Positions 15,680-23,572 of a stretch of 30,547 bases of DNA are shown here, piece after piece (position 1 is the stretch's first letter; each line of letters opens with the position of its first letter). Location of the stretch: contig CAYRHS010000013.1 in NCBI GenBank assembly GCA_964424125.1, positions 1 to 30,547 on the forward strand, in the 5' to 3' direction. The stretch comes from CAYRHS01 sp964424125. GTDB lineage: Bacteria; Actinomycetota; Acidimicrobiia; IMCC26256; JAOSJL01. Below the pieces are notes generated by a model. The model did not search any database. It saw nothing but the letters and a program-made list of their open reading frames with translations, and was not told where the DNA came from. The position numbers and the translations under genes were made by a program.

Positions 15680-16210
15680 GTGAGCAGTGGGTACTTCGTG
15701 CGGGCGCGCCCTCCCGGCGTCCGGACGTCGGCACCGACGCCGGAGGGCCGGGAGACCCGGCCGCGGCCGCAACGGCGCCGGTTCAATGGACGCCGAGCCG
15801 TCGTGGCGGCCGTCGTGCTCGTCGTCGGGGGATGGCTCCTGTGGGCGAGCCGGACCGAGGGAGGGGTCTCGGGGCGCGTGGGTGACGGCATCGACACGGT
15901 GAAGCGGGTGACGGGGCTGGACGACACCGACCCGACACTGCGCAATGCCTCGGAGGCCTTCGGTGGCGTGTGGGACGCGCGCGGCAGCTACGTCGTTTCG
16001 AGGGACGAGCTGGAGGTGCGCGCGCCCGAGGTCGACTGGGCCTCCGACCTCGACTGGCGCGAATGCTCCGGTGGTCGCGCGGTCGTCATCGTCGTCGACA
16101 CCGCGCGTGGGGTCCGGAGCCGCCTGCTCCTCGACGGTGAGAGCCACGGAGATGTCCGCGGCGACGTCGCCTGCCCGACCGACTTCGCCGATCCCGTCCC
16201 CTGGGAGTAG
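15680..16210 (+). CDS. Single-pass membrane protein of unknown function
   Basis: I do not recognise this gene. The 176-residue product has a basic, Pro/Arg-rich cytoplasmic N-terminus (1-39), one transmembrane helix (about 40-57, VVAAVVLVVGGWLLWA) and an extracytoplasmic domain of about 120 residues. That domain has only two cysteines (129 and 165), which could form a disulphide. The frame is open upstream from 15404, but GTG 15680 is preferred because earlier codons overlap the HD gene. GATAAC at 15668-15673, 6 nt before this GTG, is a weak leaderless-type -10. The gene ends 16 bp from the convergent trpS stop, with a hairpin between. Codon use matches the neighbours. Confidence 0.7.
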   Translation: MSSGYFVRARPPGVRTSAPTPEGRETRPRPQRRRFNGRRAVVAAVVLVVGGWLLWASRTEGGVSGRVGDGIDTVKRVTGLDDTDPTLRNASEAFGGVWDARGSYVVSRDELEVRAPEVDWASDLDWRECSGGRAVVIVVDTARGVRSRLLLDGESHGDVRGDVACPTDFADPVPWE

Positions 16211-16211
16211 C

Positions 16212-16226
16212 GCCGCGTCCCGCGGC
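16212..16226. terminator. Bidirectional hairpin between converging genes
   Basis: GCCGCG-TCC-CGCGGC is a perfect 6-bp stem with a 3-nt loop. It fills almost all of the 16 bp between the stop of the membrane-protein gene (16208-16210) and the stop of trpS (16227-16229, minus strand). No U-tract. Shared transcription termination is the simplest reading. Confidence 0.55.
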
Positions 16227-17219
16227 TCAGCGCGTGAGGGGGAGCAGCCCGACGGCCGTTCGGACCCGATCGATCACACGGTCGGCCAGCCCGGCGGCCT
16301 TGGTGGCTCCGAGCGCCAGGGCCGCGTCGATCTCTGCGGGATCGCGCATCAGTTCCTCGTAGCGCTTGCGCAGCGGGCCGAGGAACTGGACGACCGCGTC
16401 GGCGACTTGGGTCTTCAGATCGCCGTAGCCGGAGTCGCGCAGTGACCGCTCGAGCTCGGCCAGGGGAGTGTCGGTCGCGATCGACAGGATCTCGAGCAGG
16501 TTCGACACGCCGGGCTTCGTCTCGGGATCGTGCAGGATGTCGCGGCCGGAGTCCGTGACCGCGGAGCGCAGCGTCTTGGTGATCGCCTCGGGCGGGTCGA
16601 GGAGGAGGACCGTCCCCGGAGGAGAGTCCGCGGACTTGGACATCTTGGTGTGGGGCTGTTGCAGGTCCATGACCCTCGCCCCGATCGTGGGGATCGCCGC
16701 CTCCGGCACGACGAGGGTGTCACCGAAGCGGTGGTTGAAACGCTGGGCGAGGTCTCGGGCGAGCTCGAGGTGCTGGCGCTGGTCGTCGCCTACCGGGACG
16801 CGGCCCGTGTCGTAGGCGAGGATGTCGGCCGCCATCAGCACCGGGTAGTCGAAGAGTCCCACGCTCACGGACTCCTGGCCGCCGGACTTCTCCTTGAACT
16901 GAGTCATGCGCCGAAGCTCACCGAACGAAGCGACGCAGTTCAGGATCCAGGTCAGCTCGGTGTGCGCCGGAACGTGCGATTGGACGAAGAGGATGCAGCG
17001 GTCGGGATCGAGTCCCGCGGCGAGGAGCAGCGCAGCGGTCATCCGCGTACGTTCGGCCAGGCGGTCGCGGTCGTACTCGGAGGTCATCGCGTGGAGGTCC
17101 ACGACGCAGTAGATGGCGTCGTGGGTGTCCTGGTCGGCGACCCATTGGCGGACCGCTCCCACGTAGTTCCCCAGGTGCAGGTCACCGGTGGGTTGGATGC
17201 CCGAGAAGACGCGTGGCAT
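16227..17219 (-). CDS. trpS: Tryptophan--tRNA ligase
   Basis: TrpS is a cytosolic class I synthetase that charges tRNA-Trp. The 330-residue protein has the nucleotide-binding motif GDLHLGNY (12-19, the HIGH equivalent), the MTQFKEKS segment, and KMSKS at 192-196. The length matches the bacterial family (about 330-340). The frame is open for another 138 codons upstream, but these overlap scpA in antisense. ATG 17219 gives the canonical MPRVFSGIQPTG start. The ATG lies only 8 nt from a -10 element, leaving no leader, so T-box or attenuator control is not possible from this promoter. It is divergent from scpA, with 37 bp between start codons. Confidence 0.96.
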   Translation of the reverse strand: MPRVFSGIQPTGDLHLGNYVGAVRQWVADQDTHDAIYCVVDLHAMTSEYDRDRLAERTRMTAALLLAAGLDPDRCILFVQSHVPAHTELTWILNCVASFGELRRMTQFKEKSGGQESVSVGLFDYPVLMAADILAYDTGRVPVGDDQRQHLELARDLAQRFNHRFGDTLVVPEAAIPTIGARVMDLQQPHTKMSKSADSPPGTVLLLDPPEAITKTLRSAVTDSGRDILHDPETKPGVSNLLEILSIATDTPLAELERSLRDSGYGDLKTQVADAVVQFLGPLRKRYEELMRDPAEIDAALALGATKAAGLADRVIDRVRTAVGLLPLTR

Positions 17220-17227
17220 GGCCGCCG

Positions 17228-17233
17228 AGCGTA
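17228..17233 (-). promoter_or_regulatory. -10 element of trpS (leaderless)
   Basis: On the minus strand TACGCT (17233 to 17228) is followed by 8 nt and ATG 17219. The identical hexamer occurs on the other strand 11 bp away for scpA, so the two promoters overlap back to back. No -35 seen. Confidence 0.5.
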
Positions 17234-17244
17234 GCGCCCTTCGG

Positions 17245-17250
17245 TACGCT
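17245..17250 (+). promoter_or_regulatory. -10 element of scpA (leaderless)
   Basis: TACGCT, 6 nt (GCTTCG), then GTG 17257. The spacing decides the scpA start over the in-frame ATG at 17218. Confidence 0.5.
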
Positions 17251-17256
17251 GCTTCG

Positions 17257-18093
17257 GTGGCATACGCGGTGCGCACACCCGTCTTCGAGGGCCCGTTCGA
17301 CCTCCTGTTGCACCTGATCCTCCAGGAAGAGGTCGAGCTGTGGGAGGTGCCGCTCGCGCGTGTCGTCGACGCGTACCTCGACGAACTCGACCGCATGGAG
17401 ACCCTCGACCTCGAGGTGGCGACCGAGTTCCTGCTGATCGCGGCGACGCTCGTCGAGCTCAAGGCACGTCGGCTCCTGCCGAGCGGCGACGAGGTCGAGA
17501 TCGACGAGGAGCTCCTTCGCTTCGAGGAGCGCGACCTCCTGCTTGCTCGGCTCCTGGAGTGCAAGACCTTCAAGGACGCCGCGGCCGAGCTGGAACGCCG
17601 CTCCCGGGTGGCGGCACGCTCGGTGGCACGCACGGCGGGCCCCGAGGAGCCGTTTCGCTCGCTCGCCCCCGACCCGCTCGAGCGGGTCTCGCTCGACGCG
17701 CTACGTGACGCGGCCGTCCGGGGGCTCGCCGAACCCGAGGAGCCGCTGGTCTCGACCGAGCACGTCGCTCCGGTCCGGGCCAGCGTGCGGGACGCGGTCG
17801 AGACCGTCCTGGAGCTCCTCGATGCTCAGGGCGCGACCACGTTCCGGGCGCTCACCCAGGGAGTGGGGGAGCGGCTCGAGCTCGTCGTCCGGTTCCTCGC
17901 CGTGCTCGAGCTCTACAAGCAAGGTGTCGTCGAGCTCGAACAGGCGCACACGTTCGGCACGCTTCTCGTTCGGCCCCTCGACGAGGGTGAGGACGCGGCC
18001 GCGCGAGTAAATGTCGACGACTGGGGCGAGACGGAACCGCCCGTCTCCGATGTGAGGCATCCGTCGAGGCCCGGGCGAGGAACACAACCGTGA
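17257..18093 (+). CDS. scpA: Segregation and condensation protein A (kleisin)
   Basis: ScpA is the kleisin subunit that bridges SMC heads and binds ScpB in the bacterial condensin. The 278-residue protein has the signature N-terminal motif VFEGPFDLLLHLI, followed by the helical region through TEFLLIAATLVELKARRLLP. An acidic linker leads to a C-terminal winged helix (about 195-250, FRALTQGVGERLELVVRFLAVLELYKQG). GTG 17257 is chosen because it sits 6 nt after TACGCT. The alternative ATG 17218 would add 13 residues and overlap the trpS start. The hydrophilic C-terminal tail of about 35 residues is poorly conserved in the family. Its stop overlaps the scpB start (GTGA). Confidence 0.94.
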   Translation: MAYAVRTPVFEGPFDLLLHLILQEEVELWEVPLARVVDAYLDELDRMETLDLEVATEFLLIAATLVELKARRLLPSGDEVEIDEELLRFEERDLLLARLLECKTFKDAAAELERRSRVAARSVARTAGPEEPFRSLAPDPLERVSLDALRDAAVRGLAEPEEPLVSTEHVAPVRASVRDAVETVLELLDAQGATTFRALTQGVGERLELVVRFLAVLELYKQGVVELEQAHTFGTLLVRPLDEGEDAAARVNVDDWGETEPPVSDVRHPSRPGRGTQP

Positions 18094-18737
18094 TAGGAGC
18101 ACACGGAGCCGACGTCGACCTGACCACCTCGGAGCGTAAGCGGGCGATCGAGGCGGTGCTCCTGGCCGCAACGGAACCGGTGACGCCGAGCACGCTCGCC
18201 CAACTCCTCGAGGTCCCTGTCGGGACGATCGAGACCTGCGTCGGTGAGCTGCGCGCGGAGTACGAGCGAGACGGCCGGGGTTTCGTGCTGGCGTCGGTGG
18301 CCGGTGGCTACCGCTTCCAGACGCATCCGGATCTCGCCGAGTATGTCGAGCGCTTCGTGCTGGAAGGCCAGCACGCACGCCTGTCGAACGCCGCTCTCGA
18401 GACCCTCGCGATCGTCGCCTACAAGCAGCCGATCTCGCGCGCCCAGATCTCGTCGATCCGCGGTGTCAACGTCGACGGCGTGGTGCGGACCCTGCTCACC
18501 CGCGGCTACGTCGAGGAAGTCGGCCACGATCCGGGACCGGGGACCCCGGCGCTCTACGGCACCACCCCGCTCTTCTTGGAACGGCTCGGCCTCGCCTCGC
18601 TGGACGACCTGCCCGCGCTCGGGGACTTCGTCCCCCCGCCCGACGTCATGGAAGCGCTCGAGCGAGGCCTGCGCGCGCCCGACGAGGTCCCGGAGAACGT
18701 CGAGACTGCGTTCGACGAGGACCCGCCGGCGGGGTGA
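18090..18737 (+). CDS. scpB: Segregation and condensation protein B
   Basis: ScpB dimerises and binds ScpA in the SMC-ScpAB complex. The 215-residue protein shows two winged-helix domains: about 13-85 (RKRAIEAVLLAATEPV to YRFQTHPDL) and about 95-165. The second contains the family signature LETLAIVAYKQPISRAQI and the GVNVDGVVRTLLTRGYVEEVG wing. LYGTTPLFLERLGL ends the conserved part. The start is GTG 18090, overlapping the scpA stop. The stop overlaps the rluB start in the same way, so the three genes are translated in a coupled chain. Confidence 0.95.
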   Translation: MIGAHGADVDLTTSERKRAIEAVLLAATEPVTPSTLAQLLEVPVGTIETCVGELRAEYERDGRGFVLASVAGGYRFQTHPDLAEYVERFVLEGQHARLSNAALETLAIVAYKQPISRAQISSIRGVNVDGVVRTLLTRGYVEEVGHDPGPGTPALYGTTPLFLERLGLASLDDLPALGDFVPPPDVMEALERGLRAPDEVPENVETAFDEDPPAG

Positions 18738-19489
18738 GCGAGCCCTCGGGGGAACGCGTCCAGAAGGTCCTCGCCCGCGCGGGAGTGGCTTCGCGTCGAG
18801 CCTGTGACGAGCTCGTCGCCGCGGGACGCGTGACAGTCAACGGGGAGGTCGTGGGACTCGGCCGCCGGGTCGATCCCGAGCGCGACCACGTCGCGGTCGA
18901 CGGCATCCCGGTCCCGACTCGCGTCGATCTCGTGTACTACCTGCTCAACAAGCCCGCGGGCGTGGTCACGACCGCGGACGATCCCCAGGGCCGGCCGACG
19001 GTCGTGGAGCTCGTTCCCGACACCCCCCGCGTGTTCCCCGTCGGTCGCCTCGACGTCGAGACGGAGGGGCTCTTGCTGATGACCAACGACGGCGACTGGG
19101 CCCAACGGATCGCGCACCCGAGCCACGGTGTCGACAAGACCTACCTCGCCGAGGTGGAGGGGGTCCCGGCGGAATCGGCGTTGCGATGGCTCCGCACCGG
19201 GGTCCAGCTCGACGACGGGCTCACTGCCCCGGCACGTGTGCACGTCGTGCAGGCCCGACCGCCGCGCGCCGCGATCGAGCTCACGCTGCACGAAGGCCGG
19301 AACCGACAGGTGCGCAGGATGTGCGCCGCCGTGGGTCACCCGGTCCGGCGCCTCGTGCGGAAGCGGATCGGGCCGATCGCCGATCCGTCGCTCGCGCCGG
19401 GCGCATGGCGGAGGCTTCGACTCCGCGAGGTCCGCGCGCTCTCGGGCGCAGCGATGCGTGGAAACCAGCGAGGGTCGGACGCGACGTGA
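18734..19489 (+). CDS. rluB: rRNA pseudouridine synthase, RluB/RsuA family
   Basis: The 251-residue enzyme has an N-terminal S4 RNA-binding domain (about 7-55, RVQKVLARAGVASRRACDELV) and a pseudouridine synthase domain with the catalytic Asp107 in GRLDVETEGLLLMTNDG. The late motif EGRNRQVRRMCAAVGHPV identifies the RsuA/RluB/E/F branch. Proteins in this scpAB-linked position are usually called RluB and modify helix 89 of 23S rRNA (U2605 in E. coli). The exact target here is inferred. The GTG start overlaps the scpB stop. The C-terminal tail is short and basic. Transcription of aroH appears to restart just downstream. Confidence 0.92.
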   Translation: MSEPSGERVQKVLARAGVASRRACDELVAAGRVTVNGEVVGLGRRVDPERDHVAVDGIPVPTRVDLVYYLLNKPAGVVTTADDPQGRPTVVELVPDTPRVFPVGRLDVETEGLLLMTNDGDWAQRIAHPSHGVDKTYLAEVEGVPAESALRWLRTGVQLDDGLTAPARVHVVQARPPRAAIELTLHEGRNRQVRRMCAAVGHPVRRLVRKRIGPIADPSLAPGAWRRLRLREVRALSGAAMRGNQRGSDAT

Positions 19490-19493
19490 CGGG

Positions 19494-19499
19494 TAGGCT
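19494..19499 (+). promoter_or_regulatory. -10 element of aroH (leaderless)
   Basis: TAGGCT, 8 nt, then GTG 19508. It starts 4 bp after the rluB stop (19487-19489), splitting the long plus-strand series into two transcription units. An in-frame TTG at 19502 is a poorer start because it would add residues before the canonical N-terminus. Confidence 0.5.
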
Positions 19500-19507
19500 C
19501 GTTGCTC

Positions 19508-19870
19508 GTGCGATTGCTGGCTCTGCGCGGCGCGATCACGTGTGAGGAGAACACGAAGACCGAGATCGACGCCAAGACACGGCGCCTCGTCAAGGAGATG
19601 TTGGCGCGCAACGAGGTCGACCACGACGACGTCGTCAGCGTCATCTTCACCGCCACCGACGACCTGACGGCCGAGTTCCCGGCCGCGGCGGCACGGGCGA
19701 TCGGCCTCGGCGACGTCCCGCTGCTCTGCGCACGCGAGCTCTCGGTCGAGGGTGGCATGAGCCGCTGCGTGAGGGTCCTGATGCACTGCTACACGGCTCG
19801 CGCGCGTAGCCAGCTGCACCACGTGTACCTCGACGGTGCCCGGGCGCTGCGCGACGATCTTCCGGAGTAG
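19508..19870 (+). CDS. aroH: Chorismate mutase, AroH (trimeric) type
   Basis: AroH converts chorismate to prephenate, the branch point to phenylalanine and tyrosine. The 120-residue protein is the Bacillus-type trimeric fold: VRLLALRGAITCEENTK at the start, then LCARELSVEGGMSRCVRVLM and HVYLDGARALR. Residues equivalent to the B. subtilis active site are visible: Arg7, Cys74, Glu77, Arg89 and Tyr107, each within one position of the known Arg7, Cys75, Glu78, Arg90 and Tyr108. It sits 3 nt before tyrA, which uses its product. A leaderless -10 precedes it. No secretion signal. Confidence 0.95.
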   Translation: MRLLALRGAITCEENTKTEIDAKTRRLVKEMLARNEVDHDDVVSVIFTATDDLTAEFPAAAARAIGLGDVPLLCARELSVEGGMSRCVRVLMHCYTARARSQLHHVYLDGARALRDDLPE

Positions 19871-19873
19871 GCG

Positions 19874-20959
19874 GTGCACCGTGTGGGCGTGGTCGGTACC
19901 GGCCTGATCGGAGGTTCCATCGGTCTGGCGTTGCGCGAGCGGGACGTCGAGGTCGTCGCCTTCGACGTCGAGCGTGCACACGCCGAACGTGCCAAGGAGC
20001 TTGGCGCAGTCGATCGGCTCGCGGAGATGCCGAGCGAATGCGCGGACGCCGACGTCGTCGTGATCGCGGCCCCGGTGAGCCGGGTGGCCGAGATCGCTGC
20101 CACCCTGCTCGACGCCGGCGCACCTGTGGTGACCGACGTCGGGTCGGTGAAGGGTCCGGTGGTTCGCGCCCTGGAGCGTGAGCGTCCGGAGCGGGCCGCG
20201 TCGTTCGTGGGCGGGCACCCGATGGCGGGTTCGGAACAGGAGGGCGTGGAGGGAGCCGAGGCGACCCTCTTCGAGGGTTCCACCTGGGTCGTGACCCCGA
20301 CGGCGTCCACCGACCCCGCTGCGCTCGGGACCGTGCGCCGGCTCCTGGGCCTGCTCGGCGCCGAGATGCTCGCCCTCGATCCCGACGACCACGACTCGCT
20401 CGTGGCGGTGGTCAGCCACGTGCCGCAGCTCGCGGCTTCCACGTTGATGGACCTGGCCGCGACGCGCGGCGCAGAGCACTCCACGTTGCTCAGGCTGGCC
20501 GCGGGCGGGTTTCGGGACATGACGCGGATCGCGTCCGGGCAACCCGACATCTGGCCCGACATCTGCGTCGCCAACCGGGACGCGATCGTCGCCGCGCTCG
20601 ACGAATACCTCGTCGCGCTGACCGAGATCCGGAGTCTCGTCGCCGACGGCGACCGGCCCGAGCTCCTGTCGTTCCTCGCGCGCGCCCGGGCGGCACGACG
20701 GAACCTGCCTGTGGGGAGGCCCGCGGGGGAGGAGCTGGTCGAGCTGCGGGTCCCGGTGGCCGACCGTCCCCGGGTGCTGGCCGACGTCACCACCCGCGCG
20801 GGCGCGCTCGACGTGAACATCGCCGACGTCGAGATCGCGCACTCGGCCGAAGGAGGGGGCGGCGTGCTCGTGCTGACGGTCCCGGCATCGGGTGCGCCCC
20901 GCCTCGAGGACGAGCTGGCGACAGCCGGCTACCACCCTTCGATCCACGCGATCGAATGA
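19874..20959 (+). CDS. tyrA: Prephenate dehydrogenase with C-terminal ACT domain
   Basis: TyrA oxidatively decarboxylates prephenate to 4-hydroxyphenylpyruvate in tyrosine synthesis. The 361-residue protein has an N-terminal Rossmann domain with GTGLIGGS (8-15), the GHPMAGSE motif with the catalytic His115, and a helical dimerisation region to about 275. A C-terminal ACT domain (about 285-361, starting ELRVPVADRPRVLADV) suggests feedback regulation by an aromatic amino acid, as in Bacillus-type TyrA. After the NAD-binding Gly motif, AFDVE at the end of beta 2 has Asp, favouring NAD over NADP (inference). GTG 19874 follows aroH by 3 nt and its stop overlaps aroA by 4 bp. Confidence 0.95.
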   Translation: MHRVGVVGTGLIGGSIGLALRERDVEVVAFDVERAHAERAKELGAVDRLAEMPSECADADVVVIAAPVSRVAEIAATLLDAGAPVVTDVGSVKGPVVRALERERPERAASFVGGHPMAGSEQEGVEGAEATLFEGSTWVVTPTASTDPAALGTVRRLLGLLGAEMLALDPDDHDSLVAVVSHVPQLAASTLMDLAATRGAEHSTLLRLAAGGFRDMTRIASGQPDIWPDICVANRDAIVAALDEYLVALTEIRSLVADGDRPELLSFLARARAARRNLPVGRPAGEELVELRVPVADRPRVLADVTTRAGALDVNIADVEIAHSAEGGGGVLVLTVPASGAPRLEDELATAGYHPSIHAIE

Positions 20960-22266
20960 GCATCCGCGTCGACCGGGAACGCGACGAGCTCGTCGTGCGG
21001 GGCGGCACGCCGCTCCGCGGTCGCCTCCGGGCTCCGGGGGACAAGTCGATCTCGCACCGGGCGTTGCTCTTCGCGGCCATGGCCGAGGGCGCGAGCCACA
21101 TCCGGAACCTCGGCCCGGGTGAGGACGTGGGCCGAACGGCCGCGGCGTTGGCGGCCCTCGGGGCGCGGATCCGCCGCGACGGCCTCGAGGCCATGGTCAT
21201 CGGGCCCGGGACGGCACGACTGCGCGAGCCCGAGGACATGATCGACTGCGGCAACTCGGGAACCACGATCCGTCTGCTCGCGGGCCTGGTGGCCGGGCGC
21301 GACTTCCTTACCGTGCTGACCGGCGATGCTTCGTTGCGTTCCCGGCCGATGGATCGCATCGTCCGGCCGCTCCGCGCCCTCGGCGCCTCGGTCGATGCTC
21401 GTCGTGACGGCGCGCTCGCACCGCTCGTGATCCGGGGCGGGAGCCTCGTCGGTCGGCGGATCGAGCTCCCGGTCGCAAGCGCGCAGGTCAAGTCCGCGGT
21501 CGTGCTGGCCGGCCTCCAGGCCGACGGCGTGACGGAGGTCGAGGAACCGGCTCACAGCCGCGATCACACCGAGCGGATGCTCCCCGCCCTGGGGGTCCCG
21601 GTGGAGCGCGAAGAGAGAACGGTCCGCGTCCGGGCGGGAAACCCGCGCGCGTTCGAGCTCGAGGTCCCGGGCGACCCGTCGTCCGTGGCGTTCTTCGCCG
21701 TCGCCGCGGCGCTGGTCCCGGGTAGTGACGTGGTCCTCGAGGGCATGGCGGCCAATCCCACCCGGCTCGGCTTCGTGGACGTGCTCCGCAGGATGGGAGC
21801 CGACCTCGAGCTCCACCCCCGCGAGGAGCGTCTCGGTGAGCCCGTGGCCGACCTGGCGGTGAGAGGAGGCAGACTCCGTGCCACCACGATCTCGGGCGAC
21901 GAGATCCCCAGGCTCATCGACGAGCTCCCCGTGCTCGCGGTCGCGGCCGCGTTCGCCGAGGGTCGCTCCGAGATCCGCGACGCGACGGAGTTGCGTCACA
22001 AGGAGAGTGACCGTGTCGGCACGGTGGGGGAAGAAGTGGCCGAGCTCGGTGTCGGGGTCGCACAACGTGCCGACGGTCTCGCCATCGAGGGGGGGCGGCC
22101 GCGACCGGGGACCTTCAAGAGCCACGGCGACCACCGTGTGGCCATGGCTGCCGCGGTCGCGGCGGTGGCCTGCGACGGCGACTCGCGGGTGCGGGGCTGG
22201 AAGGCGGTGGCGAGCTCCTACCCGGCGTTCTCTGATGCTCTCGCCGCGCTGACGGACACCCGATGA
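20956..22266 (+). CDS. aroA: 3-phosphoshikimate 1-carboxyvinyltransferase (EPSP synthase)
   Basis: AroA joins phosphoenolpyruvate to shikimate 3-phosphate to make EPSP, the step two before chorismate. The 436-residue protein has APGDKSISHRALL (Lys30, Ser31, Arg35), DCGNSGTTIRLLAG (about 97-108), SLRSRPMDRI, SAQVKSAVVLAGL, the GDEIPRLIDELP segment with the catalytic Asp, and ELRHKESDR. The GNSGTT form of the PEP loop is the one seen in Bacillus-like enzymes, different from the GNAGTA of E. coli. It overlaps tyrA and cmk by 4 bp at each end. Domain architecture is complete with both six-fold repeats present. Confidence 0.97.
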   Translation: MSIRVDRERDELVVRGGTPLRGRLRAPGDKSISHRALLFAAMAEGASHIRNLGPGEDVGRTAAALAALGARIRRDGLEAMVIGPGTARLREPEDMIDCGNSGTTIRLLAGLVAGRDFLTVLTGDASLRSRPMDRIVRPLRALGASVDARRDGALAPLVIRGGSLVGRRIELPVASAQVKSAVVLAGLQADGVTEVEEPAHSRDHTERMLPALGVPVEREERTVRVRAGNPRAFELEVPGDPSSVAFFAVAAALVPGSDVVLEGMAANPTRLGFVDVLRRMGADLELHPREERLGEPVADLAVRGGRLRATTISGDEIPRLIDELPVLAVAAAFAEGRSEIRDATELRHKESDRVGTVGEEVAELGVGVAQRADGLAIEGGRPRPGTFKSHGDHRVAMAAAVAAVACDGDSRVRGWKAVASSYPAFSDALAALTDTR

Positions 22267-22946
22267 CCGAGCGCGAGCCGGTCGTGGCCATCGACGGTCC
22301 CGCGGGGTCGGGCAAGTCCACCGTGGCGCGGGGTGTCGGAGCGGCCCTCGCGCTGCCGGTGCTCGACACCGGCGCGATGTACCGGGCGGTGACGCTGGCG
22401 GCGCTCGAGCGCGCCGTGGATCTCGGGGACGAGACCGCGCTGGCGAGGATCGCACGGACCTGCATCATCGAGGCCGACGGCGGGCGGGTGACCGTGGACG
22501 GTCGCGACGTCGCCGCCGCGATCCGGAGCCGGCCCGTCACCGACGCGGTGTCGAGGGTCGCTGCTCACCCCGCGGTGCGACGCGAGCTGGTAGCGCGGCA
22601 GCGCGAATGGCTGCGGGCGAATGGCGCCGGGATCGTCGAGGGCCGGGACATCGGCACGGTGGTCTTCCCGAACGCCACCGTGAAGGTGTTCCTCACCGCG
22701 CACGAGGAGGAGCGTGCCCGCCGGCGGCGCCACGACGAGGCCGTCGCCGACCGGGAGGGGACGGTTGCCGAGGAGCAACGCCGGATGGCGGAGCGCGATC
22801 GTTGGGACGCGAGCAGAGCCGTCTCGCCGTTGACCTGCGCCGGAGACGCGCTCGTGCTGGACACGACCGGGCGCAAGCCCGACGAGGTCGTGGCGGAGGT
22901 CGTGGCGAGCTGGCACGAGCGGGCAGACTCCGAATCGCCGAGATGA
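22263..22946 (+). CDS. cmk: Cytidylate kinase
   Basis: Cmk phosphorylates CMP and dCMP to the diphosphates in the cytosol. The 227-residue protein begins with the P-loop GPAGSGKST (12-20), followed by LDTGAMYRAV, and has the CMP-binding insertion (SRPVTDAVSRVAAHPAVR), GRDIGTVVFPNA, and the lid EERARRRRHDEA. The length matches the family. ATG 22263 overlaps the aroA stop, and its own stop overlaps plsC. The aroA-cmk pairing is common in bacteria. In actinobacteria cmk also sits upstream of der, but here plsC, ispH and the DUF512 gene lie in between. Confidence 0.97.
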   Translation: MTEREPVVAIDGPAGSGKSTVARGVGAALALPVLDTGAMYRAVTLAALERAVDLGDETALARIARTCIIEADGGRVTVDGRDVAAAIRSRPVTDAVSRVAAHPAVRRELVARQREWLRANGAGIVEGRDIGTVVFPNATVKVFLTAHEEERARRRRHDEAVADREGTVAEEQRRMAERDRWDASRAVSPLTCAGDALVLDTTGRKPDEVVAEVVASWHERADSESPR

Positions 22947-23572
22947 TCCTCTACCCGTTCGTCCGCGTCGTCGTCGCCGCGCTGTGCCGCGTCCTGTTCC
23001 GGGTGCGCGTGGCCGGCGCAGACCGTGTGCCACGCGAAGGCGCGTGCGTGCTCGCGCCCTCGCACCGGTCGTTGATGGACATCTTCGTGCTCAGCGTCGT
23101 GACGCGCCGCCGCCTGCGGTTCATGGCAAAGGTCGAGCTCTTCCGGATCCCGGTCCTGGGTCGTCTCATCCGCGCCCTCGGTGCCTTCCCCGTCGACCGC
23201 AGCGCCGCCGATCGTGCCGCCCTGCGCGCCGGCGCCGAGGTCCTGGCGGACGGGGAGGTGCTCGTCGTCTATCCCGAGGGAACGCGCCAGAACGGGCCGA
23301 CCATCACCGAGCTGCGTCACGGCGCCGCGTACCTGGCGCTGCGTGCCCGGGCGCCGATCGTGCCGATCGGGATCGGGGGCAGCGAGGAGATCCTGCCCGG
23401 AGGCAGCTGGGTGCCCAGCTTCTCCCGGGTCGCGATCGTCGTCGGCGAGCCGATCCCGGGCCGCAGCGCCACCGGTCCGGTGAAGCGCAGCGAGACGACG
23501 GAAACGAGCGCCCGACTCCGCGTGGAGCTCCAAGCGGTGTTCGACGCGGCGAATCGCCTCGCGGGCGCCTAG
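22943..23572 (+). CDS. plsC: 1-acylglycerol-3-phosphate O-acyltransferase family protein
   Basis: PlsC-type enzymes acylate lysophosphatidic acid at the inner face of the membrane. The 209-residue protein begins with a hydrophobic helix (about 1-20, FVRVVVAALCRVLF). It carries the acyltransferase motif HRSLMD (His41, Asp46), the KVELFRIPVLGRLIRALGAFPVDR segment, the glycerol-phosphate-binding EGTR in VVYPEGTR (about 107-113), and IVPIGIGGSEEILP. The longer frame open upstream from 22607 is a shadow of cmk. ATG 22943 overlaps the cmk stop. The acceptor could be another lysolipid, as the family is broad. The gene is convergent with the CopD-like gene and shares the stop bases CTAG. Confidence 0.9.
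   Translation: MILYPFVRVVVAALCRVLFRVRVAGADRVPREGACVLAPSHRSLMDIFVLSVVTRRRLRFMAKVELFRIPVLGRLIRALGAFPVDRSAADRAALRAGAEVLADGEVLVVYPEGTRQNGPTITELRHGAAYLALRARAPIVPIGIGGSEEILPGGSWVPSFSRVAIVVGEPIPGRSATGPVKRSETTETSARLRVELQAVFDAANRLAGA

Noticed and set aside
17220..17256. T-box or attenuator upstream of trpS
   Set aside because: The -10 element lies 8 nt from the ATG, leaving no leader for such a structure.
18554..20947. A 797-codon minus-strand open frame across rluB, aroH and tyrA
   Set aside because: The plus strand encodes clearly recognisable enzymes with intact active sites throughout.
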